Positions 1 to 6,934 are shown, numbered from the stretch's first letter. The stretch: 7,081 bases of DNA from Aquirufa sp. (GCA_030833145.1 JAURHT010000097.1:1-7081), one strand, 5' to 3'. Notes: generated from the letters alone by a model not told the origin. Numbers and translations: made by a program.

Positions 1-16
1 TATTGGAAGCTTTGCG

Positions 17-24
17 TATTTTTG
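17..24 (+). promoter_or_regulatory. -7 promoter element of the tRNA-His gene
   Basis: TATTTTTG matches the Bacteroidota primary-sigma -7 consensus TAnnTTTG exactly. It ends 11 bases before the mature tRNA, so transcription should start around base 30. The matching -33 element would fall at or before the left edge of the window and cannot be seen. Confidence 0.6.
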
Positions 25-35
25 CAGTCCCAAAT

Positions 36-110
36 GGCGGTTGTAGCTCACTCGGTTAGAGCACTGGTTTGTGGTACCAGGGGTAGTGGGTTCGAATCCC
101 ATCATCCGCC
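36..110 (+). tRNA. tRNA-His (anticodon GTG)
   Basis: The sequence folds into a full cloverleaf. The acceptor 5' strand is 37-43. The D stem GCTC/GAGC is 46-49 and 59-62. The anticodon stem CTGGT/ACCAG is 64-68 and 76-80, with loop TTGTGGT giving anticodon GTG at 71-73. The T arm GTGGG-TTCGAAT-CCCAT is 86-102, and the acceptor 3' strand is 103-109. The extra 5' G at 36 faces discriminator C at 110, the G-1:C73 pair that marks histidine tRNAs. The acceptor stem has one T-T mismatch (41 against 105). No 3' CCA is encoded, since CAA follows the discriminator, so CCA must be added enzymatically. Confidence 0.96.
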
Positions 111-111
111 C

Positions 112-145
112 AAAATGCCTCAGTAGAAATACTGGGGCATTTTTT
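112..145 (+). terminator. Rho-independent terminator of the tRNA-His gene
   Basis: A 12-bp stem (114-125 with 130-141), broken only by one T-G wobble, closes a GAAA tetraloop and runs into a T tract at 140-145. Flanking A112-A113 can pair with T142-T143 to lengthen it. It separates the tRNA transcript from cruF, whose promoter starts about 12 bases downstream. Confidence 0.9.
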
Positions 146-149
146 GTTA

Positions 150-175
150 ATTTTCTGTACATTTGTTTAGAAAAT
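150..175. promoter_or_regulatory. cruF promoter with candidate operator (inverted repeat around the -7 element)
   Basis: TACATTTG at 158-165 fits the Bacteroidota -7 consensus TAnnTTTG on the plus strand, placing the transcript start near 171 and leaving a leader of about 10 bases before the ATG at 182. No TTTG-like -33 element lies at the usual 19-21 bp spacing; that place is the upstream terminator stem. The -7 element sits in the 12-bp spacer of a perfect inverted repeat, ATTTTCT (150-156) and AGAAAAT (169-175). A TGTACA palindrome overlaps its left edge at 156-161. This is a natural spot for a repressor, and the downstream CarH-like protein is the obvious candidate. The promoter is well supported; the operator role is inference. 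Confidence 0.5.
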
Positions 176-181
176 CATCGC

Positions 182-820
182 ATGAATCCAGTATTTCTAA
201 AACGTTTTCTAGTCGTATTATATGCAGCCGGATTATTCGGAATGCATTTACCTGCTACAGCTGCTTTATTTACCTCTTTAGTGCCCTTGACACTTTGGTT
301 TACCGCCTTTATCTGTGTAGTGTATTTTCCCAAGCCTTCGTTTCAAGCGTATGTTTTTTTAGGGTTATTAGCCATTGCTGCTTGGTATTTAGAGGTGCAA
401 GGTGTGAGGACCGGTCAAATTTTCGGAGTTTATAGCTATGGAAAAACACTTGGTTTTCAATTAATCAAGGTGCCCATCACCATCGGTTTGAATTGGTTAG
501 TATTGGTTCTGGCGACAAGCGCATTAGTGGAAGAGTGGAATATTTCGGGGAAAATAAGTAAAGCGGCGATAGGAGCAGGTTTGATGACTGCCTTGGATTT
601 CTTGATAGAGCCAGTAGCGGTGCATTTTGATTTTTGGACTTGGGCTGGGGTGCAGGTGCCTGCACAAAACTTTGTGGCTTGGTGGTTTGCCTCTTTCTTA
701 TTTCATTTAGCGTATCAAAATACGCCATTCCCGTCGAAATCAAGCCTTTTTAGGCTCATCGCTGCCCTACAATTTTTATTCTTTTTAGGACATTGGCTAC
801 TTTTACAATTTAATTTCTAA
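182..820 (+). CDS. cruF: Carotenoid biosynthesis membrane protein, CruF/DUF422 family (probable carotenoid 1,2-hydratase)
   Basis: A 212-residue polytopic membrane protein with about six to seven hydrophobic segments (roughly 8-30, 33-50, 56-70, 99-115, 125-145, 163-178, 188-208). Conserved blocks of the CruF/COG2324 family are visible: E71 with GVRTG at 74-78, FGVY at 81-84, LG..L..VP...GLNW at 90-105, D139 with EP at 143-144, W152/W154, and VP..NF..WW at 159-168. Characterised CruF proteins add water across the terminal double bond of acyclic carotenoid ends, giving a 1'-hydroxy group, in the cytoplasmic membrane; the exact substrate here is inferred. It is shorter than many cyanobacterial or Deinococcus homologues but looks complete. 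The ATG at 182 was chosen because the frame's upstream extension runs back through the terminator and into the tRNA. No Shine-Dalgarno is present. The carH-like regulator follows after 25 bp, probably co-transcribed. Confidence 0.82.
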   Translation: MNPVFLKRFLVVLYAAGLFGMHLPATAALFTSLVPLTLWFTAFICVVYFPKPSFQAYVFLGLLAIAAWYLEVQGVRTGQIFGVYSYGKTLGFQLIKVPITIGLNWLVLVLATSALVEEWNISGKISKAAIGAGLMTALDFLIEPVAVHFDFWTWAGVQVPAQNFVAWWFASFLFHLAYQNTPFPSKSSLFRLIAALQFLFFLGHWLLLQFNF

Positions 821-845
821 ACATTTTCAGAACTCGGGTGTTACG

Positions 846-1733
846 ATGAGGATGAATGTATATTCGATAAAGGATTTAGAAAATTTCAGTGGTATCAAGG
901 CTCATACGATTCGTATCTGGGAGCAACGCTACCATTTGCTTCATCCGGTACGGACAGAGACAGGCATTCGCACTTATTCTGATACAGATCTAAAGCGTAT
1001 TTTAAATATTGCCACGCTTCAGAATAAAGGGGGAATCAAGATTTCCAAGATTGCTGAATTAACAGAATCAGAAATTTCAGAGAAAATTCTTCAGCTTTCT
1101 GGTGGAGAATTAGATTATCCAGAGCACATTCAGGCGATAACGGTGGCTATGATGGACTTGGACGAGTACCGTTTCCAAGTTTTGGCGAAAACAATAACAG
1201 ATGCGTATGGTTTTGAGAACTTTATGCTGAAGGTTATTTATCCGTTTTTAACCCGATTAGGCACTTTATGGCTTTCCGGTTCGGTAGGCCCAGCTCAGGA
1301 ACACTTTATTACGCATTTGATTCGTCAAAAAATCATAGCCGCCATCGATTCTCAAATGGCGAAACCTAAATCAGATGCGAAGAAGTTCTTGTTGTATCTT
1401 CCAGAAGGGGAATTACATGAGATTGGTTTGCTTTTTGCGAGTTATTTGATTCGTGCACGCCAGCATTCCGCGGTTTATTTAGGTCAATCGCTTCCTTTTG
1501 ATGAATTGTGTTTAGCTTACGAAATACATCAACCGGATTACGTGTTCAGTGTATTTACGACTGAACCCTCTCAAGATGTTTTGCCGGCTTATGTCGCTAA
1601 CTTAGATAAAATGCTCCCTGATGCGAAAATTATGTTGACTGGGTACAACGTGTTACATTCGGCAGAACCTCTTCCTGCTCGAATTCAGTTGATCGGGGAT
1701 TTTACGACGTTAATCGAATTGATTGAATCCTAA
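846..1733 (+). CDS. carH: MerR-family regulator with cobalamin-binding domain (CarH/LitR-type B12 photoreceptor)
   Basis: A 295-residue regulator in the CarH/LitR layout. Residues 5-72 form a MerR winged helix, with the hallmark TIRIWEQRY at 21-29 and RT..G.R.Y at 36-44. Residues about 90-170 form the helical cap, with the W-x9-EH signature (W142, E152, H153) that in Thermus CarH packs on the adenosyl group. Residues about 178-295 form the Rossmann-type B12-binding domain: E189-L-H191-E-I-G194 matches ExHxxG with H191 as lower cobalt ligand, then GQSLP at 213-217 and TGYN at 265-268. Family members bind DNA as dark, adenosylcobalamin-loaded tetramers and release it in light, usually controlling carotenoid genes, which fits the adjacent cruF. 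Leu143 occupies the place of Thermus His132, the light-state ligand. The start could also be the ATG at 852; neither has a Shine-Dalgarno. Its stop overlaps manC tail to tail by four bases. Confidence 0.87.
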   Translation: MRMNVYSIKDLENFSGIKAHTIRIWEQRYHLLHPVRTETGIRTYSDTDLKRILNIATLQNKGGIKISKIAELTESEISEKILQLSGGELDYPEHIQAITVAMMDLDEYRFQVLAKTITDAYGFENFMLKVIYPFLTRLGTLWLSGSVGPAQEHFITHLIRQKIIAAIDSQMAKPKSDAKKFLLYLPEGELHEIGLLFASYLIRARQHSAVYLGQSLPFDELCLAYEIHQPDYVFSVFTTEPSQDVLPAYVANLDKMLPDAKIMLTGYNVLHSAEPLPARIQLIGDFTTLIELIES

Positions 1734-1746
1734 CTGAAGTTAGGAT
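1727..1746. repeat. Perfect 20-bp inverted repeat over the carH/manC convergent stop codons
   Basis: ATCCTAACT at 1727-1735 and AGTTAGGAT at 1738-1746 are exact reverse complements separated only by GA. The stop codons of both converging genes (TAA at 1731-1733 on plus, TAG at 1732-1730 on minus) lie in the left arm. In RNA it folds as a hairpin with a tight loop on either strand. Neither side has a T tract, so it is not a canonical intrinsic terminator. It may stall or protect both mRNA 3' ends, which is inference. Confidence 0.5.
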
Positions 1747-2791
1747 CCAGCTTCGTTGCGTCTTCTACAAACTGCTTTACTTGCTGTTCCTGGTCTTTGG
1801 GACAAATCATCAAGACATTTCCGTGTTCAGCTACGATGTAATTCGATAGGCCGTGAATCACCAATAATTTATCTTTAGGAGCTTTGATAATGCAATCTTT
1901 AGTTTCATAAAGCATCACGTTCGCGTCCACCGCATTTTGCAGTTCATCCTTTTCGTTAATTTCGTGTAATGATTTCCAAGTTCCTAAGTCTGACCAGCCA
2001 ATATCGGCTAAAATAACTTTCACATCGCGCGCTTTTTCCATTACCCCATTGTCCATCGAGATGCTTTTGCAAACAGCATAGACTTTGCGAATGAAATCAG
2101 GCTCTTCATCGGTATAATAGAAGGCACGTCCTTCTTCGAACTGTTCCGCAAGGCGCGAAAGGTGTTTCGTTAATTCGTGCTTGAAAGTAGGAATGGAGAA
2201 AACGAAAAGGCCTGCGTTCCACACGTAGTCCCCGCTCTCTAAAAAAGCTTCGGCTAATTCTAAGTTGGGTTTCTCCGTGAAGGTCTTTACGGTTTTTGCC
2301 GTTTCCGCTGATTCTTGGTATTGGATGTATCCGTAACCCGTGTCTGGGCGCGTAGGTACAATTCCTAACGTAACTAATACCGGTTCTTTCGCCGCTTCTA
2401 GCGCTTCATTAACCCGTGCCTTAAACGCCTCCTCTTTTAAAATGACATGATCTGCAGGAGCCACAATCATCTTTGCCTTCGGATGCTTTTTACTAATCTT
2501 GTAGGCCGCATAGGCGATGCAAGGAGCTGTATTTTTGCGATTAGGCTCTTTTAGGATTTGATCCGGGCTCAAAAAAGGTAATTGCTCTTGCACGATACCC
2601 GCGAATTCTTCGCTGGTCACCACGTAGATATTTTCTGGAGCCACAATCCCTTCAAAGCGTTCAGCGGTTTGCTGAAGCATGGTTTTTCCCACGCCTAAAA
2701 CGTCGTGGAATTGTTTAGGATAATTACTTCTAGAGATGGGCCAAAACCGGGTTCCGATTCCTCCCGCCATAATGACAAGGCAATTAGGCAT
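1730..2791 (-). CDS. manC: Mannose-1-phosphate guanylyltransferase (GDP-mannose synthesis)
   Basis: A 353-residue cytoplasmic enzyme that converts mannose-1-phosphate and GTP to GDP-mannose and pyrophosphate, supplying mannose and fucose-type sugars for surface polysaccharides, glycoproteins or glycolipids. The N-terminal nucleotidyltransferase signature is GGIGTRFWP at 10-18, with PKQF at 25-28. Then come EPNRKNTAP at 82-90 (guanine and sugar contacts), PADH at 112-115 (metal-binding Asp), FTEKP at 171-175, NAGLF at 192-196, VMEKA at 250-254 and DIGWSDLGTW at 263-272. A beta-helix tail follows, without the phosphomannose isomerase domain of the longer bifunctional type, so it is the short single-function form at normal length. 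It starts 4 bp after the DUF3089 lipoprotein gene and is probably co-transcribed from the promoter near 3841-3872. No Shine-Dalgarno is seen. Its end overlaps the carH stop. Confidence 0.95.
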   Translation of the reverse strand: MPNCLVIMAGGIGTRFWPISRSNYPKQFHDVLGVGKTMLQQTAERFEGIVAPENIYVVTSEEFAGIVQEQLPFLSPDQILKEPNRKNTAPCIAYAAYKISKKHPKAKMIVAPADHVILKEEAFKARVNEALEAAKEPVLVTLGIVPTRPDTGYGYIQYQESAETAKTVKTFTEKPNLELAEAFLESGDYVWNAGLFVFSIPTFKHELTKHLSRLAEQFEEGRAFYYTDEEPDFIRKVYAVCKSISMDNGVMEKARDVKVILADIGWSDLGTWKSLHEINEKDELQNAVDANVMLYETKDCIIKAPKDKLLVIHGLSNYIVAEHGNVLMICPKDQEQQVKQFVEDATKLDPNFS

Positions 2792-2795
2792 AGTG

Positions 2796-3824
2796 TTATT
2801 TTTGGCTAAGAAACGTTTGTACGCGTTGCACAGCGTTTTCTCTAATATTTTGGTAAAATAAATTAATGTCAGCCTTGTGCCAGTTTTTCAACTTCACAAA
2901 AGCGCGACCTGGCACATAGGGAGTATTCGTCCACAAGATTCCTAAATGGTTTTGGGCATCTGCAAACTCTTTCACGTATTTAAATCCATAGGATACTCCA
3001 CCGATGTTCTTTTCTTTGGAGACAAAATTCTCATCCGTAGACCACGTCAACGGATTTACCGAGGCTAATTCTGTCACCGTTCCTGGATGCCAAGGTGGCA
3101 AATAACCTTGTAAAAAGGACGTGTAGGCTACGAAGCACCCTGTTTGTGTAGGAGACGTACATACCGGGATATTTGCAAAGGTATTTTTAGGTGTCGCAAT
3201 TCCGATGATATAAGCTGCCACCAGTTGCTTGCCTAATTCTTTCCCATCAAAATACTCTTTCATCAAACGCGTAGCGTGCACCGTACCTTGGCTATGGCTG
3301 GCGATGATAATGGGTCTTCCCTTGTTTTCGTGCGCCATATAATACTCGAAGGCTCTTTTTACGTCAGAATAAGCTAAGTCTAAGGCTGCCTCTTTGTCTT
3401 CTTTGAATTGGGTGACAAAAGCTTGGTAATGCGCCTGGCGGTAGCGAGGAGCAAAAATGCGACCTGCTGCATTAAATGCGGTAGCTTGATTTAGGATCGT
3501 GGAGCTGTCAGTGCGCACATTTAAAGCAGCATCTGTCATCGAAGCATTCCAAACATATTCGTTTTCCGGCTTATAAGTAAATATGGTGGGGTGAATGAAG
3601 AAGACATCGGCTTTGGCAGTCGCCTGTTCATCTTTTAATGAGGACTTGCGTGGTACTAAATCCGCTGCGTCATAGCGAGACGGTAAGGCTGACCAAGCGG
3701 CAGGATCTGCATAATCCATAGGTGCCGGTTGCGGGGCGTCTTTCCATCTGGTGCTCAGCACATAAGGCGTTTGACTAGCGCAGGCGCTGAGGAAAAGAAC
3801 ACATAAAAAGACAAGAGCTCTCAT
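2796..3824 (-). CDS. DUF3089-family lipoprotein, predicted alpha/beta hydrolase
   Basis: A 342-residue lipoprotein. The first 14 residues are a short signal sequence ending in lipobox LSAC, with Cys15 as lipidation site. The residues after it (ASQTPY) lack the acidic export signal described for surface lipoproteins of this phylum, so a periplasm-facing anchor is more likely. The body matches DUF3089: DVFFIHPT at 73-80, WNA at 92-94, FAPRYRQ at 124-130, a strand followed by the nucleophile elbow SHSQG at 176-180 (Ser178; Ser rather than Gly at the first elbow position), and a C-terminal H316..DINLFYQNIR that probably carries the catalytic His. Family substrates are unknown to me; an esterase or lipase-like role is inferred from the fold. 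It is the first gene of a minus-strand pair, with manC 4 bp downstream. The ATG at 3824 lies about 10 bases from the predicted transcript start. Confidence 0.8.
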   Translation of the reverse strand: MRALVFLCVLFLSACASQTPYVLSTRWKDAPQPAPMDYADPAAWSALPSRYDAADLVPRKSSLKDEQATAKADVFFIHPTIFTYKPENEYVWNASMTDAALNVRTDSSTILNQATAFNAAGRIFAPRYRQAHYQAFVTQFKEDKEAALDLAYSDVKRAFEYYMAHENKGRPIIIASHSQGTVHATRLMKEYFDGKELGKQLVAAYIIGIATPKNTFANIPVCTSPTQTGCFVAYTSFLQGYLPPWHPGTVTELASVNPLTWSTDENFVSKEKNIGGVSYGFKYVKEFADAQNHLGILWTNTPYVPGRAFVKLKNWHKADINLFYQNIRENAVQRVQTFLSQK

Positions 3825-3840
3825 AGGCTAAATTTATACG

Positions 3841-3872
3841 CAAAGCTAGTAGTTTAATCCTCCTTTTTAAAA
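3841..3872 (-). promoter_or_regulatory. Promoter of the DUF3089-manC pair
   Basis: Read on the minus strand, TTTT (3872-3869) lies 20 bp before TAGCTTTG (3848-3841). The -7 box is an exact TAnnTTTG match and the -33 box is a near match to TTTG at normal spacing. The transcript would start near 3835, giving a leader of about 10 bases. A GGAGG on this strand at 3863-3859 lies upstream of the -7 box and so cannot serve as ribosome binding site. Confidence 0.6.
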
Positions 3873-3953
3873 TAAAATGATTGAGCGGTAATAGGGGATT
3901 ATAAGCGATTAAATTATTTTCTGAAAAATTAGTAATTTTTTAATACTAACATA

Positions 3954-3984
3954 GTGGTGAATAATGAAATCTTCTTTATTTTTG
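3954..3984 (+). promoter_or_regulatory. Promoter of the TonB-dependent receptor gene
   Basis: TATTTTTG at 3977-3984 is an exact TAnnTTTG -7 match. The -33 position 20 bp upstream holds only GTG (3954-3956), a weak match to TTG. The transcript would start near 3990, leaving a leader of about 43 bases. A 6-bp inverted repeat, TTAGTA (3929-3934) and TACTAA (3944-3949), sits just upstream and could be a regulator site, but it is short and in AT-rich sequence. The rest of the 208-bp divergent region shows nothing else. Confidence 0.45.
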
Positions 3985-4032
3985 TTGTAATTCGAGTATC
4001 CAAAACAAATTGTGTCATTAAAAACACCCATT

Positions 4033-6915
4033 ATGAAAAAAATTATACAACAGATTTTACCTAGCCTAGCGCTTATTCTGTTCTTAAGTGCAAGCACTTT
4101 TGCTCAGACTAAAATAGGTGGTAAGGTAACGGATGCAGATTCTAAAGAGCCATTAATTGGTGTTAGTATCGGCGTAAAAGGAGCAGTAACTGGTACCATT
4201 TCAGATGCGAAAGGAAACTTCTCATTATCAACGAACAAAGCTGGAGCTTTAACTATCGTCGTATCGATGGTGGGTTATGAGCGCCAAGAAATTGCTGTAA
4301 AAGGAAATAAAACAGATTTTCAGATTGCGTTAAAAGAGCAAGCTACTTTAGGACAAGATGTGGTTGTTTCTGCCTCTCGTGTGGAAGAAAGCGTAATGCA
4401 ATCTCCCGTTTCAGTAGAACGTATGGATATCCGTGCGATTCGTGAAACACCTGCTGCTTCTTTTTATGATGCCTTACGCAACATTAAAGGAGTTGAGGTG
4501 AGTTCTCAATCGGTATCATTCTCGTCTATCGGTATGCGTGGTTTTAACAGCAATGGTAACGTACGTGTAGTTCAAATGATCGACGGTATGGATAACCAGG
4601 CGCCAGGCTTGAACTTCTCAGTAGGTAATATCGTAGGTATTTCTGAATTGGATTTACAATCAGTAGACTTATTGCCAGGTGCAGCGTCTGCTTTATACGG
4701 TCCTAACGCCATGAACGGTATCATCTTGATGGATTCGAAATCACCTTTCTTATTCCAAGGTTTATCTGCTCAATTGAAAACAGGAGCGATGTATGCAAGC
4801 AATCGTACAGAAACGACAACTCCATATGGAGATATCTCGATTCGTTTTGCCAAAGCATTTAACAACAAAGTAGCTTTCAAATTAAACTTCAACCAATTGA
4901 CAGCTGATGACTGGCAGTCAACTGATACTCGTGACCAATCTTTATTGAATGGTACGGTATTAGGAGCAGGTTCTCGTGGAACGAACTTAGCTTACAATGG
5001 TGTGAGTGTGTATGGTGATGAGACTAACGTTAATATGTTGACTTCATTAAGACCTGTTTTAAATGACCCAACTAGCCCATTAACAGTAGGTATTAAGCAA
5101 ATTTCAGCAGCTACAGGTGGTCTATTAACTCCGGCAGCTATTTTAGGATACATTGTACCTAACGTAAATATCTCTCGTGAAGGTTATGCAGAGCGTGATT
5201 TATCTTCTTATGCAAACCGTAACATCAAGTTCAACGCCGCTTTACACTACCGTTTTAACGATAAAGTAGAGTTGATCTTACAAGGATCGTATGGTCAAGG
5301 TACAACGATGTACACAGGAGCGGATCGTTATTCGATCAAGAACTTCTCTATGGGACAATACAAAGCTGAATTGAAAGGTTCTAACTTCTTTGTTCGTGCG
5401 TATACAACGCAAGAGAATTCAGGTGATGCGTATGCAACAGGAACTTTAGGTCAATTAGTAAACGAAGCGGCTAAGCCATCCACAGCTTGGTATCCTCAAT
5501 ACTTCTCGACTTTCGCAGGTTTAGCATTGCAAAACTTTGGAACCGTATTACAAACGAATATCTTGAAAGGTGTAGCTCCTGCTTCTGCAGTAGGATTAGC
5601 GGTAGGAAGTACACAAGCCTCTTTCCCTTACTACCACGGAACTGCACGCGCAGCATCTGATGCAGGTCGTTTAGTGCCAGGAACAGCAGCGTTTAACGCA
5701 GCAGTTGATGCAATCAAAGGAAAGCCACTTCCTCAAGGAGCTAAGTTTACAGATAAGTCTGCTTTATACCACTTAGAGGGTATGTATAACTTGACAGAGA
5801 AATTGAATAACAAAGTAGAATTGATCGTAGGTGCGAACTTCCGTCAATACGCCTTGAATTCAGAAGGAACGTTATTTGCTTTACAAGATAACGGTAGCGA
5901 ATTCTCTATCAACGAATACGGTGCATACGCTCAAGCATCTAAGAAATTATTTGCTGATCACTTGAAAGTAACAGGATCACTTCGTTATGACAAGAACGAA
6001 AACTTCGAGGGTGTATTTAGCCCACGTATTTCTGGTGTGTTGACTCAAGGAACTTCTAACTTCCGTGCCTCTTTACAGACAGGTTTCCGTATCCCTACAA
6101 CACAGGATCAGTACATTAACTTGTTAACTCCATCTGCTCGTTTATTAGGTGGTTTAGCAGTAGTTCAAGATCGTTATAAATTATCGGGTAACTCATATAC
6201 GTTACAATCGATCTTAGCGAACCAAACAGATCCTACAAAGTGGGTGACTTACAAGTCGAAGGCTTGGAAGCCAGAGCAGGTTCAAACAGTTGAATTTGGT
6301 TACAAAGGAATGATCACTCCACAAATGTTTGTTGATTTCTATGCATACCAATCAAACTTCACGAACTTCTCAGCTGGTCAAGTGGTAGCGCAACCTAGCA
6401 CGACTTTGGCAGGTTCATTAAACTACTTCTCTTTCCCGTCTAACGTAGATAACGAAGTAGTAACAAACGGTTGGGGCTTAGGCATCGACTATGATTTAGG
6501 AAATCGTTGGGCATTAGGAACAAACGTTTCTTACAATGCAGTAAAAGACAATGGTGGATTAGCTGATTACCAATTAGGATTCAACACACCGAACTACCGT
6601 ACGAACGTTTCTTTAGGAAACCGTAACATCGGAAATTCAGGTTGGGGCTTCAATGCGACTTGGAGATACCAAGATCAATTTGTTTGGCAATCATCTTTTG
6701 TGAACCAAGTAGTGAATCAACAACAATTATCTGTGATTCCTGCGTTCTCAACGTTCGATATGCAAGTAAGCAAGAAAGTATCTGAGATTAAGTCGATCAT
6801 CAAAGTGGGTGGTACGAACTTAGGCGGAGTTGCTTACACAACAGGATGGGGTAACCCATTAGTGGGTAGCATTTACTATGTGAGCATTACCTTCGACGAA
6901 TTGTTGAACAAATAA
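4033..6915 (+). CDS. TonB-dependent outer-membrane receptor with carboxypeptidase-regulatory-like N-terminal domain
   Basis: A 960-residue outer-membrane active transporter that draws energy from TonB-ExbBD. Residues 1-24 are a signal peptide (MKKII, hydrophobic core, cut likely after SASTFA). Residues about 27-103 form the carboxypeptidase-D-regulatory-like beta domain common in Bacteroidota receptors. Residues about 110-240 form the plug, with DVVVSASR at 109-116, GMRGFNSNG at 167-175, VQMIDGMDNQAPG at 180-192 and LLPGAASALYGPNAMNG at 213-229. The remainder is the beta-barrel, rich in alternating aromatic strands. No SusD partner is adjacent, and a terminator follows, so it is not a standard SusC/D polysaccharide locus as far as visible; substrate unknown. 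The chain runs six residues (DELLNK) past the last aromatic of the final strand, F954. The ATG at 4033 is preferred over an upstream in-frame GTG at 4012, which would spoil the signal peptide. Arginine codons are nearly all CGT, suggesting high expression. Confidence 0.93.
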   Translation: MKKIIQQILPSLALILFLSASTFAQTKIGGKVTDADSKEPLIGVSIGVKGAVTGTISDAKGNFSLSTNKAGALTIVVSMVGYERQEIAVKGNKTDFQIALKEQATLGQDVVVSASRVEESVMQSPVSVERMDIRAIRETPAASFYDALRNIKGVEVSSQSVSFSSIGMRGFNSNGNVRVVQMIDGMDNQAPGLNFSVGNIVGISELDLQSVDLLPGAASALYGPNAMNGIILMDSKSPFLFQGLSAQLKTGAMYASNRTETTTPYGDISIRFAKAFNNKVAFKLNFNQLTADDWQSTDTRDQSLLNGTVLGAGSRGTNLAYNGVSVYGDETNVNMLTSLRPVLNDPTSPLTVGIKQISAATGGLLTPAAILGYIVPNVNISREGYAERDLSSYANRNIKFNAALHYRFNDKVELILQGSYGQGTTMYTGADRYSIKNFSMGQYKAELKGSNFFVRAYTTQENSGDAYATGTLGQLVNEAAKPSTAWYPQYFSTFAGLALQNFGTVLQTNILKGVAPASAVGLAVGSTQASFPYYHGTARAASDAGRLVPGTAAFNAAVDAIKGKPLPQGAKFTDKSALYHLEGMYNLTEKLNNKVELIVGANFRQYALNSEGTLFALQDNGSEFSINEYGAYAQASKKLFADHLKVTGSLRYDKNENFEGVFSPRISGVLTQGTSNFRASLQTGFRIPTTQDQYINLLTPSARLLGGLAVVQDRYKLSGNSYTLQSILANQTDPTKWVTYKSKAWKPEQVQTVEFGYKGMITPQMFVDFYAYQSNFTNFSAGQVVAQPSTTLAGSLNYFSFPSNVDNEVVTNGWGLGIDYDLGNRWALGTNVSYNAVKDNGGLADYQLGFNTPNYRTNVSLGNRNIGNSGWGFNATWRYQDQFVWQSSFVNQVVNQQQLSVIPAFSTFDMQVSKKVSEIKSIIKVGGTNLGGVAYTTGWGNPLVGSIYYVSITFDELLNK

Positions 6916-6934
6916 GAATTATTTAAATTAGTTT

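Noticed and set aside
8..19. 12-base match AGCTTTGCGTAT between the tRNA-His promoter and the DUF3089 promoter (3847-3836, minus)
   Set aside because: A few 12-base matches are expected by chance in 7 kb counted on both strands, and the two copies sit differently relative to their -7 boxes.
71..181. Upstream in-frame extension of the cruF reading frame to a start at 71
   Set aside because: It would run through the tRNA-His gene and its terminator; the ATG at 182 gives the family-like N-terminus just after a promoter.
199..208. Palindrome AAAACGTTTT near the start of cruF
   Set aside because: It lies in codons 6-9 of a clear gene in AT-rich sequence; no second feature supports a regulatory role.
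163..435. 90-residue plus-strand reading frame inside cruF
   Set aside because: Out-of-frame shadow of cruF with no recognisable domain or conserved motif.
477..743. 88-residue minus-strand reading frame opposite cruF
   Set aside because: Antisense shadow of a well-supported gene; composition is not protein-like and no motif is visible.
3859..3863. GGAGG on the minus strand as ribosome binding site for the DUF3089 gene
   Set aside because: It lies about 35 bases from the ATG and upstream of the -7 promoter box, so it is probably not transcribed.
4012..4032. GTG start for the receptor, seven codons upstream
   Set aside because: The ATG at 4033 begins a standard signal peptide; the extension would place MSLKTPI before it without gain.
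3909..4097. 62-residue minus-strand reading frame in the divergent promoter region
   Set aside because: It covers the receptor promoter and signal-peptide codons, and its AT-rich product looks like translated non-coding DNA.
5471..5656. 61-residue minus-strand reading frame opposite the receptor barrel
   Set aside because: Antisense shadow without family features.
4033..6915. SusC-type polysaccharide utilisation locus
   Set aside because: No SusD-like gene follows; a strong terminator and uvrA come next, and no glycoside hydrolase is visible.
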